Shown: piece after piece, positions 10,531 to 18,704 of the stretch
Numbering within the stretch: position 1 is the stretch's first letter
How the letters are laid out: every line of letters starts with the position of its first letter
Assembly: GCF_002946355.1 (NCBI RefSeq)
Contig: NZ_PKOZ01000013.1
Coordinates: 1-62,345, forward strand
Direction: 5' to 3'
Length of the DNA stretch: 62,345 nucleotides
DNA from: Pradoshia eiseniae
GTDB lineage: Bacteria; Bacillota; Bacilli; Bacillales; Pradoshiaceae
The notes under the pieces: generated by a model
Told to the model about the DNA's origin: nothing
Databases searched by the model: none
What the model saw: the letters and a program-made list of their open reading frames with translations, nothing else
Made by a program: the position numbers and the translations under genes

Positions 10531-11988
10531 ATGACAAGCAGTATTCGTGTTCGGTATGCGCCAAGTCCAACCGGGCATCTTCATATCGGTAATGCCAGAA
10601 CGGCATTATTCAATTATTTATTTGCGAGAAGCCAAGGCGGAAGCTTCATCATCCGCATTGAAGATACAGATCAAAAGAGAAATATCGAAGGCGGCGAAGA
10701 GAGTCAATTAAAATATTTAAAATGGCTCGGCATGGACTGGGATGAAAGTGTTGACCGCGAGGGAGCTTATGGCCCTTACCGTCAGTCTGAACGTCTCGAT
10801 ATTTATAAACAATATTATACAGACCTCATCGACAGAGATATGGCTTACAAATGCTATTGTACAGAAGAGGAATTAGAGCAGGAGCGTGCCGCTCAAATGG
10901 AACGCGGCGAAACACCGGCTTATTCGGGAAAATGCCGCCATTTGACAAAAGAGCAGCAGGAAGCTCTTGAAGGTGAAGGCAGAAAGCCGAGCGTCCGTTT
11001 CGTTGTTCCTAAAGGGAAAGTGTATACGTTCAATGATATGGTTAAAGGCGAAGTTTCCTTTGAGTCAGACGGTATCGGTGACTTTGTCATCATCAAGAAG
11101 GATGGCATCGCGACGTATAACTTTGCAGTAGCCATTGACGATCATCTTATGGAAATCTCCCATGTTCTTCGTGGAGACGATCATATTACGAATACACCGA
11201 AACAATTAATGGTTTATGAGGCATTTGATTGGGAACCGCCTGTATTTGGTCATATGACATTAATCGTTAACGAAAGCCGCAAGAAACTAAGCAAGCGTGA
11301 TGAATCGATTATTCAATTTATTGAACAATACGAGGAATTGGGCTACTTGCCAGAGGCGCTGTTTAACTTTATTGCATTGCTTGGATGGTCCCCAAGCGGT
11401 GAAGAAGAGCTCTTCACGAAAGATGAGTTCATCTCTATCTTCGATGCTGATCGTTTATCTAAATCTCCAGCATTGTTCGATAAGCAAAAGCTTACATGGA
11501 TGAATAACCAGTACATGAAGAAGGTTGAAACTGAACGTGTCCTTGAGCTTGCTCTTCCGCATCTTGTGAAATCAGGCCTTGTGTCTGAGAGCATGACGGA
11601 TGAAGAACGACAATGGGTGTATAAGCTTGTTGAGCTTTACCAAGAACAAATGAGCTTCGGAGCGGAAATTGTGGAGCTTTCTGGATTATTCTTTAAAGAC
11701 GAGCTTGTTTACGATGAAGAAGCGAAGGAAATACTAGCAGATGAAACAGTTCCTGAAGTTCTTAGTGCATTCCTCAGTGAAGTAAACAATTTGCCTGAGT
11801 TTACGGACACAGAGATTAAGGCTGCTATCAAGCGCGTTCAGAAGGAAACAGGTCATAAGGGCAAGAAGCTGTTCATGCCAATCCGTGTTGCGGTGACAGG
11901 GCAAGCTCATGGTCCGGACCTTCCAAAAGCGATAGCTCTTCTCGGTCATGAGAAAGTGAAGATGCGTTTAGAGGGACTTTTACGTTAA
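10531..11988 (+). CDS. gltX: Glutamyl-tRNA synthetase
   Basis: 485-residue class Ic synthetase. HIGH motif appears as [11 protein letters not shown] near residue 10 and KMSKS as KLSKRDE near 253. In bacilli this enzyme is usually non-discriminating, also charging tRNA-Gln for later amidation by GatCAB; the sequence alone does not prove that here. GGGAGG ribosome binding site. Its stop codon overlaps the -35 box of the cysE promoter. Confidence 0.97.
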   Translation: MTSSIRVRYAPSPTGHLHIGNARTALFNYLFARSQGGSFIIRIEDTDQKRNIEGGEESQLKYLKWLGMDWDESVDREGAYGPYRQSERLDIYKQYYTDLIDRDMAYKCYCTEEELEQERAAQMERGETPAYSGKCRHLTKEQQEALEGEGRKPSVRFVVPKGKVYTFNDMVKGEVSFESDGIGDFVIIKKDGIATYNFAVAIDDHLMEISHVLRGDDHITNTPKQLMVYEAFDWEPPVFGHMTLIVNESRKKLSKRDESIIQFIEQYEELGYLPEALFNFIALLGWSPSGEEELFTKDEFISIFDADRLSKSPALFDKQKLTWMNNQYMKKVETERVLELALPHLVKSGLVSESMTDEERQWVYKLVELYQEQMSFGAEIVELSGLFFKDELVYDEEAKEILADETVPEVLSAFLSEVNNLPEFTDTEIKAAIKRVQKETGHKGKKLFMPIRVAVTGQAHGPDLPKAIALLGHEKVKMRLEGLLR

Positions 11989-12013
11989 CAATTGAGCCAA
12001 AATATAATATAGT
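11985..12013 (+). promoter_or_regulatory. SigA promoter of cysE-cysS leader
   Basis: TTAACA at 11985-11990 (overlapping the gltX stop codon) and TATAGT at 12008-12013 with a 17-base spacer; another TATAAT lies just upstream at 12003. Places the start of the T-box leader near 12020. Confidence 0.65.
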
Positions 12014-12018
12014 ATAGA

Positions 12019-12301
12019 TAAACCTAATAGGATAAAGCGTTGAGCGGGGAAAAGTAAGATTAAGGCTTGAGGTTTGACAGAGAATAACCATCATTGGCTG
12101 AAAGTGGTTAAAACCGTCATCTAATCTGAATGCGCCCCTGAGTCCTTCTTTGAACACCGCAAAAGGCGGATTAGTAGGAGAAGGCGGCATACCAATGTCG
12201 TTATAAAAAGGAAAGTTGGGGTTCTGCAGTTAAGAGCCCAAACAGAGTGGAACCGCGCCATAATAGCGTCTCTGTCCTTCGATGACAGAGGCGCTTTTTT
12301 A
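12019..12301 (+). promoter_or_regulatory. T-box riboswitch, cysteine specifier (UGC)
   Basis: Stem I shows AAAAGTA on the 5' side and the specifier loop GAATGCG on the 3' side, with AGATTA/TAATCT closing above it; the specifier codon is TGC (Cys) at 12131-12133. The T-box proper, AGAGTGGAACCGCG, is at 12244-12257; its variable base is A, complementary to the U73 discriminator of tRNA-Cys. The terminator pairs 12265-12276 with 12284-12295 and is followed by six T. Uncharged tRNA-Cys should favour read-through into cysE and cysS. Confidence 0.93.
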
Positions 12302-12374
12302 TTTGGAAAAGATGGGGGAAGGTTCAAAGTGGCTTTAGGCGTATGCCGTAGTCATATAAAAGGGGGTTAAGTAC

Positions 12375-13040
12375 ATGTGGAAGCGAATGAAAGAGGATAT
12401 AGAGGTCATATTTGAGCAAGATCCGGCTGCGCGTTCTGCGTTTGAAATTATTTTAACGTATTCAGGCTTGCATGCGATTTGGAATCATCGCATCGCTCAT
12501 GCCTTATATAAACGCGGGTTTAAGTTTCTCGCGCGGGCTGTATCCCAGATGAGCCGCTTTTTCACAGGCATTGAGATTCATCCGGCGGCGAAGATTGGGC
12601 GGCGCTTTTTCATCGATCATGGTATGGGTGTCGTGATAGGGGAAACTTGTGAAATCGGAGATAATGTCATTGTCTATCAGGGTGTCACCTTAGGAGGAAC
12701 CGGCAAGGAGGGCGGCAAGCGCCATCCGACAATAGAGGATAATGTGTTAATTGCTACCGGAGCGAAGGTTCTCGGCTCCATTGTCATTGGGGAGAATTCA
12801 AAGGTTGGAGCAGGGTCAGTTGTCTTAAAGGATGTGCCGGCTAATTCAACGGTTGTCGGTATTCCGGGCAAGGTCGTCATAAAGGATGGAGTTCGGCTGA
12901 AGCAGGACTTGAATCATCGTGACTTGCCCGATCCAGTCGAGGATCAATGTCAGCAAATGCAGCAGCAGATTGATGAGTTGAAGCTAGAATTAGCGGTATT
13001 ACGAAAGGAGCTTAAAAAGCATGAGCATTCAAATTTATAA
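12375..13040 (+). CDS. cysE: Serine O-acetyltransferase
   Basis: 221 residues. Makes O-acetylserine from serine and acetyl-CoA, the first step of cysteine synthesis. Helical N-terminus then left-handed beta-helix hexapeptide repeats ([37 protein letters not shown]). The C-terminal tail ends in a glutamine/glutamate-rich coil. GGGGG ribosome binding site; controlled by the cysteine T-box; overlaps cysS by 20 bases. Confidence 0.96.
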   Translation: MWKRMKEDIEVIFEQDPAARSAFEIILTYSGLHAIWNHRIAHALYKRGFKFLARAVSQMSRFFTGIEIHPAAKIGRRFFIDHGMGVVIGETCEIGDNVIVYQGVTLGGTGKEGGKRHPTIEDNVLIATGAKVLGSIVIGENSKVGAGSVVLKDVPANSTVVGIPGKVVIKDGVRLKQDLNHRDLPDPVEDQCQQMQQQIDELKLELAVLRKELKKHEHSNL

Positions 13041-14418
13041 CACGCTTACGAGAAAAAAGGAGCTTTTCCGGCCAATAGAGGAAGGAAAAGTGAAGATGTA
13101 TGTATGCGGTCCGACTGTATATAATTATATCCATATAGGAAATGCGCGTCCGGCCATCGTTTTTGATACGGTTCGGAACTACTTGAAATATAAGGGGTAT
13201 GACGTTAAGTATGTATCCAATTTTACAGATGTAGATGATAAATTAATCCGGGCTGCACGTGAGCTGCAAGAAGATGTACCAGCCACAGCGGACCGATTCA
13301 TTCAAGCTTATTTCGAGGATGTAGGTGCCTTAGGCTGCCAAAAGGCAGATGTTCATCCGAGGGTCATGGAAAATATGGATTTGATTATTGAATTCATTCA
13401 AGCCTTGATTGATAAGGGGATGGCATATGAATCAGGCGGGGATGTCTACTTCCGTACAAGAGAGTTTGACGGATATGGCAAGCTTTCTCACCAGTCCATT
13501 GATGAGCTCCGTGTGGGCGCACGTATTGAGGTTGATGAAAGAAAGCAGGATGCACTTGACTTTACTTTATGGAAGGCGGCAAAAGAAGGGGAGATTTCCT
13601 GGGATAGCCCATGGGGCAAAGGACGACCTGGCTGGCATATTGAATGCTCCGCTATGGCGAAAAAGTATTTAGGCGATACCATTGATATCCATGCTGGCGG
13701 TCAGGACTTGGCATTCCCTCACCATGAGAATGAAATCGCTCAGTCAGAGGCGTTAACAGGCAAGCCGTTTGCAAACTATTGGATGCATAATGGTTATATC
13801 AATATAGATAATGAGAAGATGTCCAAGTCATTGGGCAATTTTGTTACTGTTCACGATATCATCAAGCATCATGACCCAATTGTCTTGCGATTCTTTATCC
13901 TTTCTGTCCATTACCGCAACCCGATTAATTATAGCGAAGAATTGCTAGAGGCGACGAAATTATCATTCGATCGTTTGAGAACCACTTATGAGAACTTGAA
14001 GCATCGTCAAAGCGCAAGCACAAATATCACTGCTAATGACGATGAATGGGTGGAGAAAATTAAGGGACTTCATATGGCATTTGAAGAGGCGATGGATGAT
14101 GACTTTAACACAGCAAACGCGATTTCCGTCCTATTCGAGCTTTCTAAGCTAGGCAATCATTATTTGCTTGAGAAGGTAACTTCTGCTGACGTAATTGAAG
14201 CCTTCTTAAATGAATTCAGAGTGTTATTCGGTGTTCTTGGAATGCCGATTGAAGTGGAAGAGACGCTGGATGAAAAAGTTGAAAAATTAATTGAGGAGCG
14301 CAACCGCGCGAGAAAAGAACGCAACTTCGCCCGGTCAGATGAAATCAGGGATCAATTAAAAGAGATGAACATCATTTTGGAGGACACTCCTCAAGGCACG
14401 CGCTGGAAACGGGGATAA
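13021..14418 (+). CDS. cysS: Cysteinyl-tRNA synthetase
   Basis: 465 residues, class Ia. HIGH motif as [11 protein letters not shown] near 36, zinc ligand region beginning VCGPTVYN, and KMSKSLGN near 265. Start ATG lies 20 bases inside cysE and is preceded by AAAGGAG, so translation is likely coupled. Placing the synthetase under the cysteine T-box ties its level to tRNA-Cys charging. Confidence 0.97.
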   Translation: MSIQIYNTLTRKKELFRPIEEGKVKMYVCGPTVYNYIHIGNARPAIVFDTVRNYLKYKGYDVKYVSNFTDVDDKLIRAARELQEDVPATADRFIQAYFEDVGALGCQKADVHPRVMENMDLIIEFIQALIDKGMAYESGGDVYFRTREFDGYGKLSHQSIDELRVGARIEVDERKQDALDFTLWKAAKEGEISWDSPWGKGRPGWHIECSAMAKKYLGDTIDIHAGGQDLAFPHHENEIAQSEALTGKPFANYWMHNGYINIDNEKMSKSLGNFVTVHDIIKHHDPIVLRFFILSVHYRNPINYSEELLEATKLSFDRLRTTYENLKHRQSASTNITANDDEWVEKIKGLHMAFEEAMDDDFNTANAISVLFELSKLGNHYLLEKVTSADVIEAFLNEFRVLFGVLGMPIEVEETLDEKVEKLIEERNRARKERNFARSDEIRDQLKEMNIILEDTPQGTRWKRG

Positions 14419-14422
14419 GAGA

Positions 14423-14827
14423 ATGTTTGATTTAAAGGAGTTAGATGTAAAAGGATTGGGAAGCTTGGCCCTGGCTTATATGGGTGATGCCATCTATGAG
14501 GTGCATATTCGGCATCATCTCTTGCTTTCAGGGCAGGTCAAGCCTAATAAGCTTCATAAGGAAGCAACGAATTATGTATCGGCGAAAGCCCAAAGCGCGG
14601 TGCTTCATTATTTGCTTGATGAGAAGCTGTTGAGCGAGGAAGAGGAGGCGGTTGTGCGCCGGGGAAGGAATGCGAAATCGGGAACTGTTCCCAAAAATAC
14701 GGACGTTCAGACCTATCGCTATTCGACTGCCTTTGAAGCGCTGCTTGGCTATTTGTATGGGAGTAAACAGGAGGAACGTTTGAATGAGCTTATCAGGATA
14801 TCTATTCAATACAGAGAAGGGAAGTGA
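14423..14827 (+). CDS. mrnC: Mini-ribonuclease III
   Basis: 134 residues: an RNase III catalytic domain without the double-stranded RNA-binding domain. The acidic signature [10 protein letters not shown] lies at residues 21-30. In bacilli it matures the ends of 23S rRNA, which fits its position beside a 23S methyltransferase. Starts four bases after cysS. Confidence 0.94.
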   Translation: MFDLKELDVKGLGSLALAYMGDAIYEVHIRHHLLLSGQVKPNKLHKEATNYVSAKAQSAVLHYLLDEKLLSEEEEAVVRRGRNAKSGTVPKNTDVQTYRYSTAFEALLGYLYGSKQEERLNELIRISIQYREGK

Positions 14828-14832
14828 AAAAG

Positions 14833-15576
14833 ATGAGCAATGATTTAATTATGGGACGCAACACAGTGCTTGAGGCATTGCGCTCGGAGCGGGATATTCA
14901 TAAAATTTGGATTGCCGAAGGGGCGACAAAGGGACAGATTCAGCAAGTGGTTGCCGTGGCAAAAGAGAATAAAGTCATGATCCAGGTCGTACCGAAGAAG
15001 AAGCTCGACCAAATGGTGGAAGGAAATCATCAAGGGGTCATCGCCCAAGTAGCCGCTTATCAATATGCAGAGCTTGACGATATCTTCCGGAAGGCTGAAA
15101 AGAAGCAGGAGGACCCGTTTATCCTCTTGCTTGATGAGCTAGAAGATCCCCACAATCTCGGGTCGATTCTGCGTACGGCAGATGCATCTGGTGTACATGG
15201 TATCATCATACCGAAGAGGAGATCGGTTGGGCTAACGGCAACCGTAGCAAAATCATCTACTGGAGCGATTGAGCATGTGCCGGTCGTGCGTGTGACCAAT
15301 CTTTCCCGGACAATCGAGGAATTGAAAGAACGCGGTGTATGGATTGCGGGAACGGATGCAAAAGGAAGCCAGGATTACCGTAGAATGGACGGGTCCATGC
15401 CGCTTGGAATTGTTATCGGAAGTGAAGGTCGCGGGATGAGCCGCATCATCAAAGAAAAATGTGATTTCCTCTTCCATTTGCCAATGGTCGGTCATGTAAC
15501 CTCCCTTAATGCCAGTGTTGCGGCAAGTCTGCTTATGTATGAAGTTTACCGTAAGCGCCATCCTCTAGGGGAATAA
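14833..15576 (+). CDS. rlmB: 23S rRNA (guanosine-2'-O)-methyltransferase RlmB family
   Basis: 247 residues from ATG 14833; an in-frame GTG at 14824 overlaps the end of mrnC and has poorer spacing from GAAGGGAAG. SPOUT-type methyltransferase: an N-terminal substrate-binding domain, then the knotted cofactor domain with [28 protein letters not shown] and [14 protein letters not shown]. Expected to methylate G2251 (E. coli numbering) of 23S rRNA. Confidence 0.93.
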   Translation: MSNDLIMGRNTVLEALRSERDIHKIWIAEGATKGQIQQVVAVAKENKVMIQVVPKKKLDQMVEGNHQGVIAQVAAYQYAELDDIFRKAEKKQEDPFILLLDELEDPHNLGSILRTADASGVHGIIIPKRRSVGLTATVAKSSTGAIEHVPVVRVTNLSRTIEELKERGVWIAGTDAKGSQDYRRMDGSMPLGIVIGSEGRGMSRIIKEKCDFLFHLPMVGHVTSLNASVAASLLMYEVYRKRHPLGE

Positions 15577-15577
15577 C

Positions 15578-16090
15578 ATGAAAACCATACTGGTTGTGGA
15601 TGGTTATAATATCATTGGCGCCTGGCCTGACCTAAAAAGACTGAGAGACCTTGACTTAGCTGCCGCTAGAGATCGGCTAATTGACATGATGGCTGAGTAT
15701 CAAGGTTTCTCAGGCCATCAGGTCATCATTGTTTTTGACGCCTACTTTGTCCAAGGGACAGAAAAAAAGTACAACAATTCAAAGGTTGAGGTTATTTTCA
15801 CAAAAGAAAATGAGACGGCGGATGAGCGGATTGAACGCTTGGCTTCAGAATTAATCAAAATAAATACAAGGGTATATGTCGCGACTTCTGATTATACGGA
15901 ACAAAGGACAATATTCGCGCAAGGCGCGTACAGAAAATCTGCAAGAGAATTATTGCAGGAAATGGGCTATATACAAAAAGAAATCGACAAAAAGCTAAAT
16001 GAAAAAATAGAAAAACGCCCTAGTTCGCGCATTCAGCTAAGTAGAGAAGTGTCGGAAATATTCGAAAAATGGCGACGAGGAAATCTGTGA
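15578..16090 (+). CDS. rae1: Ribosome-dependent mRNA endonuclease Rae1 (YacP, NYN domain)
   Basis: 170 residues. NYN/PIN nuclease fold with ILVVDGYNIIGAW at the N-terminus, VFDAYF near 50 and ATSDYTEQ near 107 supplying the acidic residues. The B. subtilis homologue cleaves mRNA in the ribosomal A site. One base separates it from rlmB, so it belongs to the same operon. Confidence 0.92.
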   Translation: MKTILVVDGYNIIGAWPDLKRLRDLDLAAARDRLIDMMAEYQGFSGHQVIIVFDAYFVQGTEKKYNNSKVEVIFTKENETADERIERLASELIKINTRVYVATSDYTEQRTIFAQGAYRKSARELLQEMGYIQKEIDKKLNEKIEKRPSSRIQLSREVSEIFEKWRRGNL

Positions 16091-16095
16091 GGACA

Positions 16096-16125
16096 TTGAC
16101 GCTATAAAAACGCTTACTGTATAAT
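16096..16125 (+). promoter_or_regulatory. SigA promoter of sigH
   Basis: TTGACG at 16096-16101 and TATAAT at 16120-16125, spacer 18. The -35 begins six bases after the rae1 stop codon. Confidence 0.8.
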
Positions 16126-16159
16126 ATTTCTATCTTTGGTATCCTACGGAGGGATCGAT

Positions 16160-16795
16160 GTGGCAATTTCTATCGGGGTAAGCTTGAGTGGCGACTATGG
16201 TCTTTTGGATGATGAATTGTTGGTTGACCGTGTGCATAAGGGAGATAGCGAAGCCCTGGATTATTTGATCCACAAATATAGAAACTTTGTTAGGGCTAAA
16301 GCAAGAACGTACTTTTTGATTGGTGCAGATAAAGAGGATATTGTTCAAGAAGGAATGATTGGCTTATTTAAGGCCATTAGGGACTACAGGGAAGATAAGC
16401 TTACTTCTTTTAAGGCATTTGCCGAGCTGTGCATCACAAGGCAGATTATCACAGCGATTAAGACAGCGACAAGGCAGAAGCATATTCCGCTTAATTCCTA
16501 TGTTTCTTTGGACAAGCCTATTTATGATGAGGAATCGGACCGTACGCTGATGGATGTCATAACCGGAGTGAAGGCTATGGACCCGGAGGAGCTGTTTATT
16601 AATCAGGAAGAGTTTGATTATATAGAGCTTAAGATGAGCGAGCTGCTAAGTGACCTTGAAAGAAAGGTTCTCTCACTGTATCTGGATGGACAATCTTATC
16701 AGGAAATATCAGAAGAGCTGAATCGGCATGTGAAGTCGATTGACAATGCTTTGCAGCGGGTCAAACGTAAGCTTGAGCGATATTTAGAAGTCTGA
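16160..16795 (+). CDS. sigH: RNA polymerase sigma-H factor
   Basis: 211 residues from GTG 16160, which follows GGAGGG by six bases; a TTG at 16136 upstream of that site and an out-of-frame ATG at 16158 are rejected. Sigma-70 family, region 2 with DYLIHKYRNFVRAKARTYF and DIVQEGMIGLFKAIRDY, region 4 with SYQEISEELNRHVKSIDNAL. Drives early-stationary and sporulation-initiation genes. Ends slightly shorter (after RYLEV) than the B. subtilis protein. Confidence 0.96.
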   Translation: MAISIGVSLSGDYGLLDDELLVDRVHKGDSEALDYLIHKYRNFVRAKARTYFLIGADKEDIVQEGMIGLFKAIRDYREDKLTSFKAFAELCITRQIITAIKTATRQKHIPLNSYVSLDKPIYDEESDRTLMDVITGVKAMDPEELFINQEEFDYIELKMSELLSDLERKVLSLYLDGQSYQEISEELNRHVKSIDNALQRVKRKLERYLEV

Positions 16796-16821
16796 TAGTA
16801 AAATATAAGCTGATGAACAGG

Positions 16822-16851
16822 CTGTCAATAGTTTTATTGACAGACAATTTT
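16822..16851 (+). terminator. Hairpin after sigH (weak terminator)
   Basis: CTGTCAATA at 16822-16830 pairs perfectly with TATTGACAG at 16835-16843 around a GTTT loop. The following tract ACAATTTTC is only weakly T-rich. The right arm contains the -35 box of the next promoter. Confidence 0.55.
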
Positions 16852-16865
16852 CTACATGATAAATT
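16837..16865 (+). promoter_or_regulatory. Promoter of rpmG-secE
   Basis: TTGACA at 16837-16842 and TAAATT at 16860-16865 with a 17-base spacer and TG at 16857-16858 (extended -10). It lies 34 bases upstream of the L33 start. Confidence 0.6.
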
Positions 16866-16898
16866 TGTTAGTGAATTGTCATGAATATAGGTGTAATT

Positions 16899-17051
16899 AT
16901 GAATAAAAAAGTTATAATTGCTTGTACGAAGTGTGGCTCGAGGAATTATTCTACAAATTACAAACAAGCTGAGGAGAAGGCGCTCAGACTTGAACTGAAT
17001 AAATTTTGTAAAACCTGTAATACTCACACACCTCATAAACAAACAATCTAA
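16899..17051 (+). CDS. rpmG: 50S ribosomal protein L33
   Basis: 50 residues, MNKKVIIACTKCGSR at the start, a zinc ribbon formed by CTKC (9-12) and CKTC (37-40), so it is the zinc-containing form. AGGTG ribosome binding site five bases before ATG. Its place directly before secE matches the B. subtilis rpmGB copy. All four cysteines are present, unlike zinc-independent paralogues. Confidence 0.95.
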   Translation: MNKKVIIACTKCGSRNYSTNYKQAEEKALRLELNKFCKTCNTHTPHKQTI

Positions 17052-17096
17052 TGTTTAGGTTCCTGAGAATACTGTAGGTTGGAGGTTTCATATTAA

Positions 17097-17279
17097 ATGC
17101 GACGCATTCTAGAGTTCTTCCGAGGCGTATCACGTGAAATGAAAAAAGTTAGCTGGCCTAAGAGAAAAGAGCTAACAACGTACACGATTACAGTTATCGC
17201 AACTGTCGTTATTATGTCCGTATTTTTTGCAGTAGTTGATTTAGGTTTATCAGAACTTATTCGTCTTATTCTTGGATAG
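17097..17279 (+). CDS. secE: Preprotein translocase subunit SecE
   Basis: 60 residues with one membrane helix (about 30-53) preceded by the amphipathic, conserved REMKKVSWPKRKEL segment. Clamps the two halves of SecY in the membrane. TTGGAGG ribosome binding site. Short length is normal for Gram-positive SecE. Confidence 0.96.
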   Translation: MRRILEFFRGVSREMKKVSWPKRKELTTYTITVIATVVIMSVFFAVVDLGLSELIRLILG

Positions 17280-17308
17280 TGAATAAAGAGAGTAAAACAT
17301 GGTATAAT
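17280..17308 (+). promoter_or_regulatory. Candidate extended -10 promoter of nusG
   Basis: TGG followed by TATAAT at 17303-17308 is a strong extended -10; the -35 position reads TGAATA, a poor match. It begins at the last base of secE. Confidence 0.6.
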
Positions 17309-17337
17309 GGAAATTAGCATAAACAAACGTTACTAAG

Positions 17338-17358
17338 AAGCCCGGAGACGGGTTTTTT
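17338..17358 (+). terminator. Attenuator-like terminator in the nusG leader
   Basis: AGCCCG, loop GAGA, CGGGTT, then a run of T to 17358. A compact hairpin with a tetraloop, about 25 bases downstream of the predicted nusG transcription start and over 100 bases before the nusG ATG. It would end both secE read-through and most new transcripts unless bypassed. Confidence 0.7.
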
Positions 17359-17440
17359 AATTTGTCTAAAAAACGCCCTATGTTAAGAAATGGTTTTGAT
17401 GATTTATATAATAGTTATTTCCATGAAATAACCGTTTACA

Positions 17441-17470
17441 AGGAGGGAAGGACATTAAGTCCTAAAGAAA
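17441..17470 (+). promoter_or_regulatory. nusG ribosome binding site with hairpin in the spacer
   Basis: AGGAGGG at 17441-17447 is 23 bases from the nusG ATG, too far for normal initiation. AGGAC (17449-17453) and GTCCT (17459-17463) form a perfect five-pair hairpin inside the spacer; folding leaves about eight unpaired bases between the site and ATG, a normal distance. No alternative start codon in frame is possible because of a TAA at 17456. Confidence 0.65.
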
Positions 17471-18004
17471 ATGGAGAAAAATTGGTATGTTGTTCATACG
17501 TATTCCGGTTACGAGAACAAGGTAAAAGCAAATTTGGAAAAACGCGTTGAATCAATGGGGATGCAAGATAAAATCTTCCGTGTCATTGTGCCGGAAGAGG
17601 AAGAGACTGATATCAAAAACGGCAAGAAAAAGGTCGTAAAGAAAAAAGTATTCCCTGGTTATGTTCTCGTTGAGATCGTTATGACAGACGATTCCTGGTA
17701 CGTTGTTCGTAATACGCCGGGTGTAACTGGATTCGTCGGGTCAACCGGCTCAGGCTCCAAGCCAATCCCGTTGATGCCAGAGGAAGCAGCTGTCATCCTC
17801 AAACGGATGGGCATGGATGAAAAACGAATTGAAATTGATTTGTTCATTGGAGATGCCGTGAAGGTTAAGGAAGGTCCTTTTGCAGAATTTGCAGGTTCGA
17901 TAGAAGAGCTTGATAAAGCGAAGGGTAAATTAAAGGTGCTTGTTAATATGTTTGGCAGGGATACGCCGGTAGAATTGGATTTCGATCAGGTGGAAAAATT
18001 ATAA
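17471..18004 (+). CDS. nusG: Transcription elongation/termination factor NusG
   Basis: 177 residues, beginning MEKNWYVVHTYSGYENKV. N-terminal NGN domain (about 1-110, binds RNA polymerase) and a C-terminal KOW domain (VKVKEGPFAEFAGSI) that contacts S10 or Rho. Length matches the B. subtilis protein. The start is fixed by an upstream in-frame stop, despite the unusual ribosome binding site spacing. Confidence 0.97.
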   Translation: MEKNWYVVHTYSGYENKVKANLEKRVESMGMQDKIFRVIVPEEEETDIKNGKKKVVKKKVFPGYVLVEIVMTDDSWYVVRNTPGVTGFVGSTGSGSKPIPLMPEEAAVILKRMGMDEKRIEIDLFIGDAVKVKEGPFAEFAGSIEELDKAKGKLKVLVNMFGRDTPVELDFDQVEKL

Positions 18005-18015
18005 TCCCGAAAAAC

Positions 18016-18044
18016 TTGCCTTTCAAATTAAAAAGTGATAAGAT
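18016..18044 (+). promoter_or_regulatory. Promoter of rplK-rplA
   Basis: TTGCCT at 18016-18021 and TAAGAT at 18039-18044, spacer 17, with TGA immediately before the -10 (extended -10). Gives a leader of about 130 bases. Confidence 0.6.
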
Positions 18045-18089
18045 TTCAAAGGTCAGTATGTCTCAATAAGAGACCTGAACTAATGGTAT

Positions 18090-18113
18090 ATTCTTTATGG
18101 ACGAATAAAGAAT
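18090..18113 (+). repeat. Perfect inverted repeat in the rplK leader
   Basis: ATTCTTTAT (18090-18098) and ATAAAGAAT (18105-18113) form a nine-pair hairpin with a six-base loop. There is no T tract, so it is not a terminator. It lies just upstream of the candidate L1 site. Confidence 0.7.
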
Positions 18114-18127
18114 GATTGTATATTTGA

Positions 18128-18155
18128 GTGGGAGGGCAAAATGCCCATTTACCAC
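18128..18155 (+). promoter_or_regulatory. Candidate ribosomal protein L1 binding site in the rplK leader
   Basis: GTGG (18128-18131) pairs with CCAC (18152-18155) and GGGC (18134-18137) with GCCC (18143-18146), leaving an asymmetric internal loop. The outline GTGGGAG ... TACCAC copies the L1-binding helix of 23S rRNA (GUGGGAG ... AUACCAC, recalled from E. coli). L1 made from this operon could therefore repress its own mRNA. The likeness is seen; binding is inferred. Confidence 0.65.
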
Positions 18156-18182
18156 ATCACGGACGATAAGGAGGTGTGTCTC

Positions 18183-18608
18183 GTGGCTAAAAAAGTAATT
18201 AAAATCGTGAAATTGCAGATTCCTGCAGCAAAAGCTAATCCAGCTCCACCAGTTGGTCCTGCACTAGGTCAAGCCGGTGTTAACATCATGGGCTTCTGTA
18301 AAGAGTTCAACGCTCGTACAGCAGAACAAGCAGGTCTAATCATCCCTGTTGAAATCACAGTATTTGAAGACCGTTCTTTCACTTTTATTACGAAAACTCC
18401 TCCAGCAGCTGTTCTTCTTAAGAAAGCGGCAGGAATCGAGTCTGGTTCTGGTGAACCTAACCGTAATAAAGTTGCAACAGTTAAACGTGACAAAGTACGT
18501 GAAATCGCTGAATCAAAAATGCCTGACTTAAACGCAGCAAACGTTGAAGCAGCTATGCGTATGGTAGAAGGTACTGCCCGCAGCATGGGTATTGTCATCG
18601 AAGACTAA
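18183..18608 (+). CDS. rplK: 50S ribosomal protein L11
   Basis: 141 residues from GTG 18183, the family length; an upstream in-frame ATG at 18141 lies inside the leader hairpin. AAGGAGGTG ribosome binding site. Begins [14 protein letters not shown]; proline-rich [13 protein letters not shown] segment at about 21-34 is the thiostrepton-region contact of the GTPase centre. First gene of the L11-L1 pair. Confidence 0.97.
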   Translation: MAKKVIKIVKLQIPAAKANPAPPVGPALGQAGVNIMGFCKEFNARTAEQAGLIIPVEITVFEDRSFTFITKTPPAAVLLKKAAGIESGSGEPNRNKVATVKRDKVREIAESKMPDLNAANVEAAMRMVEGTARSMGIVIED

Positions 18609-18618
18609 TTGTTGTATG

Positions 18619-18654
18619 AAGGTTGCGAATGTACGGTACACTCGCAACCTTTTT
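18619..18654 (+). terminator. Hairpin with T tract between rplK and rplA
   Basis: AAGGTTGCGA (18619-18628) pairs with TCGCAACCTT (18642-18651), 13-base loop, then a tract of five T. The T tract is short, so it probably ends only part of the transcripts; no promoter is evident before rplA. Confidence 0.7.
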
Positions 18655-18704
18655 CGTGGGAGGTCAAATTCCGTTATAACCACAATATTAGGAGGAAATA
18701 AATA

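Noticed and set aside
13021-13040. cysE-cysS overlap as a sign of frameshift or fusion
   Set aside because: Both proteins are full length with intact ends; the 20-base overlap is an ordinary case of coupled genes.
17362-17550. 62-codon open frame spanning the nusG leader and start
   Set aside because: Out of frame with nusG, starts without a ribosome binding site; the AGGAGGG inside it serves nusG.
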